In this document: one piece after another, positions 42,244 to 51,188 of the stretch
How positions within the stretch are numbered: the stretch's first letter is position 1
Layout of the letters: every line of letters begins with the position of its first letter
NCBI RefSeq assembly: GCF_013377255.1
Contig: NZ_CP016614.1
Location: 1,682,501-1,746,500 of the forward strand
DNA from: Mannheimia granulomatis
GTDB lineage: Bacteria > Pseudomonadota > Gammaproteobacteria > Enterobacterales > Pasteurellaceae
Reading direction: 5' to 3'
Length of the DNA: 64,000 nucleotides
Translations under genes and position numbers: made by a program
Notes under the pieces: generated by a model
What the model saw: the letters and a program-made list of their open reading frames with translations, nothing else
What the model was told of the DNA's origin: nothing
Databases searched by the model: none

Positions 42244-43623
42244 ATGCTCAAAATTTATAACACCCTAAAACGGGAAAAAGAAGAATTCAAACCAATTAAT
42301 TCTGAGCAGGTGGGAATGTACGTCTGTGGCGTGACAGTTTACGATCTTTGCCATTTCGGGCATGGGCGTACTTTTGTCTCTTTCGATGTAATCGCTCGTT
42401 ATTTACGATATTCGGGCTACAATTTACGTTATGTCCGCAATATTACTGATGTGGACGATAAAATCATCAAACGTGCGTTAGAAAATAACGAAACGTGCGA
42501 TGAGTTAGTTGAAAGAATGATTGCCGAAATGCATCAAGATTTTGACGATTTAAACATTTTACGTCCTGATGTTGAGCCTCGAGCAACCAAACATATCCCT
42601 GAAATTATTGCTATGGTCGAAAAGTTGATTAAAAATGGCAACGCTTATGTCGCAGCGGATGGCGATGTGATGTTTGATGTAGAGTCATTCAATAAATATG
42701 GCGCGTTATCTCGTCAAAACTTAGAGCAACTCCAAGCAGGAGCAAGAGTTGAAATTAAATCGGTGAAGAAAAGCCCGATGGATTTCGTGTTATGGAAAAT
42801 GTCAAAAGAGGGAGAGCCAAGCTGGGAAAGCCCTTGGGGCAATGGTCGCCCGGGCTGGCATATTGAATGCTCGGCAATGAACAGCAAAGAGCTAGGCGAA
42901 CACTTTGATATTCACGGCGGCGGTGCGGATTTAATGTTCCCACACCATGAAAACGAAATCGCTCAATCTTGCTGTGCCCATGGTGGTGATTATGTGAACT
43001 ATTGGTTACACACCGGCATGCTGACGATTGATAAAGAGAAGATGTCAAAATCACTCGGTAACTTCTTCAGTATACGCCATATGCTCGGCTTGTACGATGC
43101 GGAATCGCTACGTTATTTCTTCTTAACGGCACATTACCGCTCATTATTAGATTACAGTGTGGAAAACCTTGATTTAGCTCGCTCTGCATTAGAACGCCTA
43201 TACACAGCCCTGCGTGGTTGTGATCTGTCTGGTGTGGCAACAACAGGAGAGCAATATGTTGAAGCTTTCAAAACCGCAATGGACGATGATTTCAACACGC
43301 CGGGAGCATTAGCTGTTTTGTTCGAAATGGCTCGTGAAATAAACAAGCTCAAAACCGAAGATATGGTAAAAGCCAATGCTTTGGCTGTACGCTTAAAGGA
43401 ACTTGCAGGCGTATTAGGGTTGCTAGAGCAAGATCCGGATATTTTCTTAAAAGGAAATACTAACGATGATGAAACCGCTGAAATTGAGGCACTGATTAAA
43501 CAACGCAACGAAGCAAAAGCTAGCAAAAACTGGGCGGTTGCTGATGAAGTGCGCGATAAACTCAAAGCAATGAACATCGTACTCGAAGACACCCCAAACG
43601 GCACGATTTGGCGTAAAGCTTAA
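42244..43623 (+). CDS. cysS: Cysteinyl-tRNA synthetase
   Basis: CysS charges tRNA-Cys. The 459-residue product (E. coli 461) has zinc ligand Cys28 in MYVCGVTVYD, the HIGH-type motif HFGH at residues 37-40, further zinc ligands in WHIECSAMNS and HHENEIAQS, and KMSKS at 266-270. The C-terminal anticodon-binding region is complete. AGAGGAC precedes the ATG at 42244. It is divergent from ppiB and followed by an uptake-signal pair. Identification is secure. Confidence 0.97.
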   Translation: MLKIYNTLKREKEEFKPINSEQVGMYVCGVTVYDLCHFGHGRTFVSFDVIARYLRYSGYNLRYVRNITDVDDKIIKRALENNETCDELVERMIAEMHQDFDDLNILRPDVEPRATKHIPEIIAMVEKLIKNGNAYVAADGDVMFDVESFNKYGALSRQNLEQLQAGARVEIKSVKKSPMDFVLWKMSKEGEPSWESPWGNGRPGWHIECSAMNSKELGEHFDIHGGGADLMFPHHENEIAQSCCAHGGDYVNYWLHTGMLTIDKEKMSKSLGNFFSIRHMLGLYDAESLRYFFLTAHYRSLLDYSVENLDLARSALERLYTALRGCDLSGVATTGEQYVEAFKTAMDDDFNTPGALAVLFEMAREINKLKTEDMVKANALAVRLKELAGVLGLLEQDPDIFLKGNTNDDETAEIEALIKQRNEAKASKNWAVADEVRDKLKAMNIVLEDTPNGTIWRKA

Positions 43624-43634
43624 TCATATTATTT

Positions 43635-43681
43635 ACAAGCGGTTGGATTTTGCAAAAAATTAGCAAATTCTGACCGCTTGT
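43635..43681. terminator. Inverted uptake-signal pair after cysS
   Basis: ACAAGCGGT (43635-43643) and ACCGCTTGT (43673-43681) are exact complements with a 29-base loop, just past the cysS stop, and probably help end its transcript. Confidence 0.55.
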
Positions 43682-43793
43682 CATTTTATGATGAAAATCA
43701 ATCATACAGAATGCAAATTTATTTCAGATGCAAGCAATTATTTTATACGCTATGCTCATTTGGAATAAAAAATTTGTATGAGTGAATTGACAT

Positions 43794-43817
43794 AGCATTC
43801 TAGACGTCTAAAATAGT
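43794..43817 (+). promoter_or_regulatory. MetJ operator (met box) upstream of metN
   Basis: AGACGTCT at 43802-43809 is a perfect 8-base met box. The preceding 8-mer (43794-43801, AGCATTCT) matches at five of eight positions and would allow tandem MetJ binding. It lies about 45 bases before the metN start, so methionine excess should repress the transporter. Confidence 0.82.
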
Positions 43818-43853
43818 GAAAAATAATATTTAATTAATGTGGATAAATAAAAA

Positions 43854-44888
43854 ATGATTCAGCTGAAAAATATCAGCAAACAATTTGAGGTGAAGGGCAA
43901 TAAAATTACTGCTCTAGATAATGTAAACCTAGAGGTTCCGAGAGGCACAATTTATGGTGTAATCGGAGCATCAGGTGCCGGGAAAAGTACCTTAATTCGT
44001 TGTGTTAATTTATTAGAACGCCCAACAATTGGGCAAGTGATTGTTGATGGGCAAGATTTAACTGCAATGTCGGATAAAGAGTTGATTTCAGCTCGCCGTA
44101 ATATTGCGATGATTTTCCAACATTTTAATTTGCTTTCTTCACAGACTGTATTTGAGAATGTGGCGTTGTCTTTGCGTTTAAGTCATACGCCTAAAGATCA
44201 AGTTGAGAAAAAAGTGAATGAATTATTGGAGTTAGTCGGGTTAACTGATCGTAAAGATGTTTATCCGGCAAATCTTTCGGGCGGACAAAAACAGCGTGTG
44301 GCAATTGCCCGTGCGTTAGCAAGCGACCCGCATGTGTTACTTTGTGATGAAGCAACCAGTGCATTAGACCCGGCAACTACGCAATCTATTCTTCAATTAT
44401 TAAAAGATATTAATAAACGCTTAGGTTTAACTATTTTATTGATTACACACGAAATGGAAGTGGTAAAACGTATTTGCGACCGTGTGGCAGTAATTGATAG
44501 AGGACAGTTGATTGAGTCAGGCTCGGTAAGCGAGATTTTCTCTAATCCGAAAACAGAATTGGCACAGAAGTTTATCCAATCAACTTTCCATTTTGATTTG
44601 CCGCAAGAATATACCGAGCAACTTTCAGCTATGCCAAGCGAAAATAGTAAGCCGATAATTAAATTTGAATTTACCGGCCGTTCGGTTGATGCCCCATTGC
44701 TTTCAATTGTATCGAAAAAATTTGGTATTGATTTTAGTATTTTGATGTCGCAAATTGATTATGCCGGTGGAGTAAAATTCGGTTTTGTTATTGCAGAAGT
44801 AACAGGAAATCCGGATTCTATTGCTGAGGCTAAGTTTTATTTAATGGATAATAATGTAAAAGTAGAGGTGTTAGGCTATGTGGGCTGA
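43854..44888 (+). CDS. metN: D-methionine ABC transporter ATP-binding protein MetN
   Basis: MetN powers methionine import with MetI and MetQ. The 344-residue product (E. coli 343) has Walker A GASGAGKST, signature LSGGQKQRVAIARAL, Walker B VLLCDEATSALDP and switch His in LITHEMEVVKR. The last 80 residues form the NIL domain that senses methionine and inhibits transport. It follows the MetJ box and overlaps metI by 11 bases. Identification is secure. Confidence 0.97.
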   Translation: MIQLKNISKQFEVKGNKITALDNVNLEVPRGTIYGVIGASGAGKSTLIRCVNLLERPTIGQVIVDGQDLTAMSDKELISARRNIAMIFQHFNLLSSQTVFENVALSLRLSHTPKDQVEKKVNELLELVGLTDRKDVYPANLSGGQKQRVAIARALASDPHVLLCDEATSALDPATTQSILQLLKDINKRLGLTILLITHEMEVVKRICDRVAVIDRGQLIESGSVSEIFSNPKTELAQKFIQSTFHFDLPQEYTEQLSAMPSENSKPIIKFEFTGRSVDAPLLSIVSKKFGIDFSILMSQIDYAGGVKFGFVIAEVTGNPDSIAEAKFYLMDNNVKVEVLGYVG

Positions 44889-45555
44889 TTTTATAAAAGA
44901 GATGACGCCACAGATGTGGGGCTTAGTATGGGAATCTACTTTTGAAACCATCTATATGGGATTTGTGGCAACGGCTTTAGCAGTGGTGATTGGTTTACCA
45001 ATCGGCTTTTTAGCCTTTTTGACCGGCAAAGGCGAGATTTTGGAAAACCGAAGATTACATCAGATTTTAGATGTCATTATTAACATCGGGCGTTCTATTC
45101 CGTTTATTATTTTATTGATTATTTTATTACCATTTACTCGTTTAATTGTCGGAACTACTTTAGGAACAACCGCAGCAATTGTGCCATTAAGTATTTCAGC
45201 CATTCCGTTTTTTGCACGTTTAACTTCCAATGCATTATTGGAAATTCCCTCAGGTTTGACAGAGGCTGCAAAATCGATGGGCGCAACTAATTGGCAGGTT
45301 GTAAGTAAATTTTATTTGCCGGAATCATTACCAATTTTAATCAATGGTATTACCTTAACCTTAGTTGCCTTAATTGGCTATTCAGCTATGGCTGGAGCTG
45401 TTGGCGGCGGTGGTTTAGGTAATTTAGCAATCAGTTACGGCGAACACCGTAATATGGTTTATGTAAAATGGATCGCAACAATCATTATTGTCGCGATTGT
45501 GATGGTGAGCCAAAAAATAGGCGACTATTTGGCAAAACGTTACGATCATCGTTAA
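44878..45555 (+). CDS. metI: D-methionine ABC transporter permease MetI
   Basis: MetI is the homodimeric membrane channel of the methionine importer. The 225-residue product has five hydrophobic helices and the coupling motif EAAKSMGATNWQVVSKFYLP. Length is close to E. coli MetI (217). The start overlaps metN by 11 bases, and metQ follows 22 bases later. Identification is secure. Confidence 0.96.
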   Translation: MWADFIKEMTPQMWGLVWESTFETIYMGFVATALAVVIGLPIGFLAFLTGKGEILENRRLHQILDVIINIGRSIPFIILLIILLPFTRLIVGTTLGTTAAIVPLSISAIPFFARLTSNALLEIPSGLTEAAKSMGATNWQVVSKFYLPESLPILINGITLTLVALIGYSAMAGAVGGGGLGNLAISYGEHRNMVYVKWIATIIIVAIVMVSQKIGDYLAKRYDHR

Positions 45556-45577
45556 TTTTTATTTAACAGAGGTTTGT

Positions 45578-46408
45578 ATGAATTTCAAGAATGTATTAGG
45601 CATGGTGTTAGTATCTGCATTGGCATTAACAGCTTGTAAGGATGAGAAAAAAGCAGAGCCGGCCGCTCAAGTTGCTACACCGGCTGTAAAAATTAAAGTG
45701 GGTGTAATGTCCGGTCCGGAGCATACTGTTGCAGAACGTGCAGCTCAAATTGCGAAAGAAAAATATGGCTTAGAAGTAGAATTTGTTTTATTCAATGACT
45801 ACGCATTACCAAACACAGCGGTAAGCAAAGGTGATTTGGACGTGAATGCTATGCAGCACAAACCATACTTAGATAAAGATAGCCAATCAAAAGGTTTAAA
45901 TAACTTAGTGATTGTAGGTAATACCTTTGTCTATCCATTAGCAGGTTATTCGAAAAAAATTAAGAATGTATCTGAGTTAGCAGAAGAGGCTGTCATTGCG
46001 GTACCAAACGACCCTTCAAACTTAGCTCGTGCGTTAATTTTGCTTGAAAAACAAGGCTTAATTAAATTAAAAGATAACACTAACTTATTTTCAACATCGC
46101 TAGATATTATCGAAAATCCAAAGAATTTAAAAATTAAAGAAGTAGACACTTCTGTTGCTGCAAAAGCATTAGATGATGTGGATTTAGCGGTAGTTAATAA
46201 CACTTACGCAGGGCAAGTTGGCTTAAATACACAAGATCACGGGGTATTTGTTGAATCTAAAGATTCACCATATGTGAATATTATTGTATCTCGCCAAGAT
46301 AATAAAGATTCTGCAAATGTACAAAACTTTATTAAGTCTTACCAAACCGAAGAAGTGTATCAAGAAGCACAAAAACACTTTAAAGACGGTGTTGTAAAAG
46401 GCTGGTAA
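45578..46408 (+). CDS. metQ: MetQ-type methionine-binding lipoprotein, copy 1 (PlpABC-like)
   Basis: MetQ presents methionine to MetNI. The 276-residue product has a lipoprotein signal ending LALTAC (lipidation Cys near 20) and the NlpA/MetQ fold with VGVMSGPEHTVAERAAQIAK, the LDVNAMQHKPYLDKD segment and VVNNTYAGQVGL near the end. It is first of three tandem copies, the arrangement of plpA-plpB-plpC in Mannheimia haemolytica. Copy 3 resembles it at the ligand-contacting Q-H-K-P-Y-L segment; copy 2 differs. The lipobox codons ACA GCT TGT miss the uptake core by one base. GAGG precedes the ATG. Family sure; division of labour among copies unknown. Confidence 0.93.
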   Translation: MNFKNVLGMVLVSALALTACKDEKKAEPAAQVATPAVKIKVGVMSGPEHTVAERAAQIAKEKYGLEVEFVLFNDYALPNTAVSKGDLDVNAMQHKPYLDKDSQSKGLNNLVIVGNTFVYPLAGYSKKIKNVSELAEEAVIAVPNDPSNLARALILLEKQGLIKLKDNTNLFSTSLDIIENPKNLKIKEVDTSVAAKALDDVDLAVVNNTYAGQVGLNTQDHGVFVESKDSPYVNIIVSRQDNKDSANVQNFIKSYQTEEVYQEAQKHFKDGVVKGW

Positions 46409-46424
46409 TACCCTTTTTTAACAT

Positions 46425-46482
46425 AGCGATTAATCGCTTAGTTTGAACAGTTAGTTTGAGCTCTTAGATTAATCGCTTTTTT
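46425..46482 (+). terminator. Hairpin terminator or attenuator between metQ copies 1 and 2
   Basis: AGCGATTAAT (46425-46434) can pair with ATTAATCGCT (46468-46477), followed by six T residues. The first arm is also part of a local palindrome, AGCGATTAATCGCT, that would exclude the long pairing, so two alternative structures are possible. Confidence 0.6.
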
Positions 46483-46516
46483 ATCTTTAATATCTCTAAA
46501 TATAGGAAGAACAAAC

Positions 46517-47347
46517 ATGAACTTTAAAAAACTATTAAGCGTGGCGTTAGTGTCTGCTTTAGCATTAACCGCGTGTAAAGAAGAAAAAACGCAAACAGCA
46601 GCAGAACCTGCAAAAGTGGAGAAACAAGCTCCGTTAAAAGTCGGCGTAATGACAGGACCTGAAGCACAAATGACCGAAGTCGCAGTAAAAATTGCGAAAG
46701 AAAAATATGGTTTAGATGTGGAGTTAGTGCAATTTACTGAATACACACAACCAAATGCGGCATTACATGCGAAAGATTTAGATGCTAACGCATTCCAAAC
46801 TGTACCGTATATGGAACAGGAAATAAAAGATCGTGGCTATAAGTTAGCTGTTATTGGTAACACCCTGGTATGGCCGATTGCCGCTTATTCGAAAAAAATC
46901 AAAAATATTTCTGAGCTAAAAGAAGGCGCAACGGTTGCGATTCCAAATAATGCAAGTAACACTGCCCGTGCGTTATTATTACTTCAGGCACATGATTTAC
47001 TTAAATTAAAAGATCCAAAAAATGTATTTGCTACTGAAAATGATATTATCGAAAACCCGAAAAATATCAAAATCGTGCAAGCTGACACAGCATTATTAAC
47101 CCGTATGTTAGATGATGTTGAATTAGCGGTAATCAACAATACTTATGCAGGTCAAGCTGGTTTAAGCCCTGATAAAGACGGTATCATTGTAGAATCAAAA
47201 GATTCACCCTATGTTAACTTAGTAGTTAGCCGTGAAGATAATAAAGATGATCCTCGTTTACAAACATTCGTGAAATCATTCCAAACTGAAGAAGTGTTCC
47301 AAGAAGCATTAAAATTATTTAACGGTGGTGTGGTAAAAGGTTGGTAA
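46517..47347 (+). CDS. MetQ-type lipoprotein, copy 2 (PlpABC-like)
   Basis: The 276-residue second copy has lipoprotein signal ending LALTAC and the NlpA/MetQ fold, starting VGVMTGPEAQMTEVAVKIAK. It differs from copies 1 and 3 at the ligand segment (LDANAFQTVPYMEQ instead of Q-H-K-P-Y-L) and at GNTLVWPIAAYSKKIKN, and could bind a different amino acid or peptide. M. haemolytica has such tandem lipoproteins, which are immunogenic outer-membrane proteins. The lipobox codons ACC GCG TGT miss the uptake core by one base. GGAAGAAC precedes the ATG. Its own flanking hairpins suggest separate control. Family sure; substrate not. Confidence 0.9.
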   Translation: MNFKKLLSVALVSALALTACKEEKTQTAAEPAKVEKQAPLKVGVMTGPEAQMTEVAVKIAKEKYGLDVELVQFTEYTQPNAALHAKDLDANAFQTVPYMEQEIKDRGYKLAVIGNTLVWPIAAYSKKIKNISELKEGATVAIPNNASNTARALLLLQAHDLLKLKDPKNVFATENDIIENPKNIKIVQADTALLTRMLDDVELAVINNTYAGQAGLSPDKDGIIVESKDSPYVNLVVSREDNKDDPRLQTFVKSFQTEEVFQEALKLFNGGVVKGW

Positions 47348-47360
47348 TTTACATGACCAA

Positions 47361-47396
47361 AATGAGCAGTAGCTAATGTTGCTGCTCATTCTTTTT
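47361..47396 (+). terminator. Hairpin terminator between metQ copies 2 and 3
   Basis: AATGAGCAGTAGC (47361-47373) pairs with GTTGCTGCTCATT (47378-47390), with two G-U wobbles and a TAAT loop, followed by CTTTTT. It can end transcripts after copy 2. Confidence 0.75.
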
Positions 47397-47410
47397 AACA
47401 AGGAGATATG

Positions 47411-48202
47411 ATGAAACTTAACAAAATTTTAGGTATATTTGCAATTTCTACGCTATTTTTGACCGCTTGTAATGATAAAGCAGAAAAGCTGAAAGTCGGT
47501 GTGATTTCCGGTCCTGAACATAAAGTGATGGAAGTTGCAGCTAAAATTGCGAAAGAAAAATATAATCGTGACGTAGAATTAGTCGTCTTTACTGATTATG
47601 CGACCCCAAATGAAGCGCTCAATAAAGGAGACTTAGACCTTAATGCTTTCCAACATAAGCCGTATTTAGATAACCAAATTCAAGAAAAGGGCTATAAACT
47701 AGTGCCGGTCGGTAATACTTTTGTTTATCCAATTGCAGAGTATTCAAAGAAAATTAAGTCGCTTGACCAATTAAAAGATGGTGATACTATCGCAGTGCCA
47801 AATGATCCGACTAATTTAGCCCGTGCATTAATTTTATTAGAAAAACAAGGCTTAATTAAATTAAGAGCCGACGCAGGTTTAAAAGCGACCAGTGTAGATA
47901 TTGTTGAAAATCCTCGCCAATTAGTTATCCAAGAAATTGAAGCACCACTTTTACCTCGTACTTTAGATGATGTTACTTTTTCTATCATTAATACCACTTA
48001 CGCAGGGCAAAATGGATTAACGCCTACAAAAGATGGATTATTTGTAGAAGATAAAGACTCTCCTTATGTTAATTTAATTGTTGCTCGTGAAAATAATCAG
48101 CATTCAGAAGCAGTTAAGGATTTTGTAAAAGCTTATCAAACAGAAGAAGTCTATAATAAAGCGAATGAAGAATTTAAAGGAGCTATGGTTAAAGGCTGGT
48201 AA
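47411..48202 (+). CDS. MetQ-type lipoprotein, copy 3 (PlpABC-like)
   Basis: The third copy is 263 residues from the ATG at 47411; an ATG one codon earlier (47408) is only two bases from AGGAG, so 47411 is better spaced. The lipoprotein signal ends LFLTAC; a perfect uptake core at 47462-47470 encodes the Thr-Ala-Cys of this lipobox. The binding segment LDLNAFQHKPYLDNQ matches copy 1, suggesting methionine or a related ligand. It starts 63 bases after copy 2 and is followed by a perfect terminator. Asn at +2 differs from Lys in copies 1 and 2. Family sure; separate role unknown. Confidence 0.91.
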   Translation: MKLNKILGIFAISTLFLTACNDKAEKLKVGVISGPEHKVMEVAAKIAKEKYNRDVELVVFTDYATPNEALNKGDLDLNAFQHKPYLDNQIQEKGYKLVPVGNTFVYPIAEYSKKIKSLDQLKDGDTIAVPNDPTNLARALILLEKQGLIKLRADAGLKATSVDIVENPRQLVIQEIEAPLLPRTLDDVTFSIINTTYAGQNGLTPTKDGLFVEDKDSPYVNLIVARENNQHSEAVKDFVKAYQTEEVYNKANEEFKGAMVKGW

Positions 48203-48309
48203 TTATGACTAAAAATGCGAATCTACATATAAATTGTAGCTCAATTTTTGTGTGATAGTTTATAGTGATTTTTAATACAGCACAGCTTTATTTTTTTATG
48301 ATAATCTCT

Positions 48310-48335
48310 AAACCACCTTCTAGAAGGTGGTTTTT
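48310..48335 (+). terminator. Perfect palindromic terminator after metQ copy 3
   Basis: AAACCACCTTC (48310-48320) is followed by its exact complement GAAGGTGGTTT (48323-48333), then further T residues. It ends the met transporter cluster next to the convergent priA. Confidence 0.9.
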
Positions 48336-48341
48336 ACCTTT

Positions 48342-50555
48342 CTATCCTATCTCTTGCGGGTCAATATCCACGGAGAGTCTAATATTAGCCGGTATCACCA
48401 AACTTTCCCGTTCCATATCCCAAAAATCTAACAGCTTTTGCAATACATTGCGTGTAGGGTGCTGAATCAGTAATAACCAACGATAATACCCTGCTTTTTT
48501 TGCCATTGGAGCAGAAAAAGGCGATAAAACCCGTACGCCTTGTAAATTATATTGCTGAATTTTTTGCAGAAAGTAATCCTGTAAATGTTCCAGCACGGTT
48601 AAAGTTTGAGCGTTATCTTTGCCTGTTGCCCGAAATAAAACCTGAGAAGCAAAAGGTGGTAGGCTCATTAGCTTGCGCATTTTTAAGGCTTCTTGTGCAA
48701 AAGCAGCATAACCTTGCTCAAGTAAGGTTTTCAGCAATGGATGATCAGGATAATGAGTTTGTAACACCACTTCTCCTTTTTTCTCAGCTCGTCCGGCACG
48801 GCCTGCCACTTGTAAATAGAGTTGGGCTAAACGTTCTTCTGCTCTAAAATCAGTAGAAAATAGAGTGGAATCCACATTCACAATTGCAACTAATGTTACA
48901 TTCGGAAAGTGATGCCCTTTCGCCAACATTTGTGTACCAATCAGAATTCGGCTTTTGCCTTCTCGAATATCTTTTAGATGATTCTCCAACGTCCCTTTAC
49001 GAACAGTTGAATCACGGTCGATACGAGTCACTTGATAAGTTGGGAATTGCTCATTAAGCACTTGCTCCAACTGCTCTGTCCCAATTCCTGTGGTAATCAG
49101 ATTAGTTGAACCACAATGCCCACATTGACGTGGGATCACTTTTTGGCTGGCACAATGATGACAGCGTAGCACCCGCTGTTTTTGGTGGTAAGTAAAAGGT
49201 TTATTGCACGCCTCACATTCGCAGATCCAACCACATTCGTGGCAAAGTAATACTGGGGCAAAACCTCTGCGGTTTAAAAATAGCATTACTTGGTTACCCT
49301 GCTCTAAATGCGTTTTCATCATTGAAAGCAAACGCTCAGATAAGCCTGCAGTAATTCGCTGGGTTTTTAAATCAATAATCTGCTGATTTGCCAACTGAGC
49401 ATTACCGGCCCGGGCGGTTAAAGCAAGTTCCACAAATTTACCGTTTTGGGCATTTTGAATACTTTCAAGGCTGGGAGTTGCCGAGCCTAACACAATCGGA
49501 ACATCACAGTTTTTCGCACGAAGCACCGCCAAATCACGGGCATGATAACGCCAGCCCTCTTGCTGCTTGAATGAGCTGTCATGCTCTTCATCTAAAATAA
49601 TTGCGCCAAGTTTGTAGAATTGAGTGAAAAGGGCTGAACGAGTACCGATGACAACCGCACTTTCTCCATTTTTCGCCCGCAGCCACGCATTTAGCCGCTG
49701 AGTTTCATTCATATTAGAATGTAAAACGTCTATTTCCACATTAAAACGGGCTTTAAAACGCTGTACCGTTTGTGGAGTAAGGCCAATTTCCGGCACCAAC
49801 ACCAAAACTTGCTCGCCTCGTTTTAACACTTCTTCAATGAGCTGTAAATAGACCTCAGTTTTACCCGAGCCGGTTACTCCATTAAGTAAAAAAGCGGTAA
49901 ATCCTTTCTGTGCATTTAATCGACTTACTACTAAAGTTTGTTGTTTATTAAGTGTTAAACGGTTTGAGGCATTGACTAATGGTAATTCACCAAGAGTTTG
50001 CTGCCAACTTTGGGCGATAAAAGGCACATCAATCTTTTCTACATAACCTTTTTCCAATAATCCCTTCCACGCAGAGGGGCTACAAGCGGTCGGTTTTTCA
50101 AAAAATTTTGCAAATTCTGCCAGCTCAGTAAGCAACTCAACCTGCTTCTTCGCTTTTTTATTTTCACCGTTTAGCAGAGATTTCCGCCCTTGTTCGGTCA
50201 CAATAAAATAATCCGGCTGAGTACGTTCGGTAGAATCTCCATTACGCAACTTAATCGGTAAGGCATTTATCAGCACCTCGCCAACCGGGGCGTGATAATA
50301 GCGAGCAGCCCAATCCAGCAGTAGCCAAATCTCTTTATCAAAAATCGAATGGGTATCCAGCACAGATTGAATTGGCTTGAGTTTTTCAATGGGAATATCA
50401 CTAGACTCCGGAAAATCGACCACAATCCCGATTTTGGTTTGACGACCAAAAGGCACAACAACTCGGCAGCCTTTGTGTGCCGTCACACCTTCAGGTAGCA
50501 GATAGTCAAAATAGCGATTTAACGGCACCGGCAGTGCTAGGCGAATTAATTTCAT
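48342..50555 (-). CDS. priA: Primosomal protein N' (replication restart helicase PriA)
   Basis: PriA reloads replication at stalled forks. The 737-residue product (E. coli 732) has Walker A GVTGSGKTEVYLQ, Walker B LDEEHDSSFK, and the paired CxxC zinc-binding sites between helicase motifs IV and V (CHECGWICECEACN, LRCHHC, QCGHCGS). The N-terminal 3'-DNA-binding domain starts MKLIRLALPVPLNRYFDYLL. A local uptake core at 50082-50090 reads Thr-Ala-Cys; a Haemophilus-type AAGTGCGGT core occurs once at 49654-49662. It overlaps the upstream lysE-family gene by 4 bases. Identification is secure. Confidence 0.97.
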   Translation of the reverse strand: MKLIRLALPVPLNRYFDYLLPEGVTAHKGCRVVVPFGRQTKIGIVVDFPESSDIPIEKLKPIQSVLDTHSIFDKEIWLLLDWAARYYHAPVGEVLINALPIKLRNGDSTERTQPDYFIVTEQGRKSLLNGENKKAKKQVELLTELAEFAKFFEKPTACSPSAWKGLLEKGYVEKIDVPFIAQSWQQTLGELPLVNASNRLTLNKQQTLVVSRLNAQKGFTAFLLNGVTGSGKTEVYLQLIEEVLKRGEQVLVLVPEIGLTPQTVQRFKARFNVEIDVLHSNMNETQRLNAWLRAKNGESAVVIGTRSALFTQFYKLGAIILDEEHDSSFKQQEGWRYHARDLAVLRAKNCDVPIVLGSATPSLESIQNAQNGKFVELALTARAGNAQLANQQIIDLKTQRITAGLSERLLSMMKTHLEQGNQVMLFLNRRGFAPVLLCHECGWICECEACNKPFTYHQKQRVLRCHHCASQKVIPRQCGHCGSTNLITTGIGTEQLEQVLNEQFPTYQVTRIDRDSTVRKGTLENHLKDIREGKSRILIGTQMLAKGHHFPNVTLVAIVNVDSTLFSTDFRAEERLAQLYLQVAGRAGRAEKKGEVVLQTHYPDHPLLKTLLEQGYAAFAQEALKMRKLMSLPPFASQVLFRATGKDNAQTLTVLEHLQDYFLQKIQQYNLQGVRVLSPFSAPMAKKAGYYRWLLLIQHPTRNVLQKLLDFWDMERESLVIPANIRLSVDIDPQEIG

Positions 50556-51172
50556 CTTTCTAAACCAATTTTTGTCGCCAAAGCAATAAAAATCGAGCCG
50601 CAGATTTTATTCATAATATCACCAACTGTTTTGTTAGAGCGTAGAAAATGCCCCAAAGGAGCGGCTGCCAACACCAATATTGTTACCCAAAACGTGCTGG
50701 TTGTAAGTAACGTTAGGCCCAATAATAGAAAAGGCAGGAAAGTGTTTTCTAAATTATGTGATACAAATTGAGGTAATAATGCTAAGAAAAACAGCACTAC
50801 TTTTGGGTTCAGTAAATTTGTTAACACACCTTGGCGAAAAATTTTCCAAAGCGGCAGTTTATCCAAATCCACTTGGTTAATTACCAAAGGCTCTCGCCAC
50901 ATTTTAATGCCGAGGTAAACTAAATACGCCGCACCAAGGTATTTCAAAATATAAAATAGCGTTGGAGAGTGAGCAACAATTCCTGCCAACCCAAGCGACA
51001 CTGCTAAAATATGAATCAGCATGCCACCTAAAATACCAAAAGCGGACACCAGGCCTGCTTTTTTCCCTTCAGCTATCGTTCGAGTAATAATATAAATTGT
51101 GTCTGAACCCGGAGTTAAATTCAGCAAAATACAAGCGGTTAAAAATCCCCAATAATTTACAATTCCGTCCAT
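50552..51172 (-). CDS. LysE/RhtB-family amino acid exporter
   Basis: Family members export amino acids such as homoserine, threonine, leucine or lysine. The 206-residue product has six hydrophobic helices and the family hallmark near the N-terminus, LNLTPGSDTIYIITRTIAEGKKAG, plus FRQGVLTNLLNPKVVLFFLA. An uptake core (51131-51139) in the first helix is read as Thr-Ala-Cys. It overlaps priA by 4 bases and lies 16 bases after the rarD-like gene, so the three minus-strand genes may form one transcript. Substrate unknown. Confidence 0.9.
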   Translation of the reverse strand: MDGIVNYWGFLTACILLNLTPGSDTIYIITRTIAEGKKAGLVSAFGILGGMLIHILAVSLGLAGIVAHSPTLFYILKYLGAAYLVYLGIKMWREPLVINQVDLDKLPLWKIFRQGVLTNLLNPKVVLFFLALLPQFVSHNLENTFLPFLLLGLTLLTTSTFWVTILVLAAAPLGHFLRSNKTVGDIMNKICGSIFIALATKIGLER

Positions 51173-51188
51173 TTTGACCTCAAAATAA

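Noticed and set aside
43152..43604. A 150-codon open frame on the minus strand opposite cysS.
   Set aside because: It is antisense to cysS, has Ser/Ala-rich composition typical of a shadow frame and resembles no protein.
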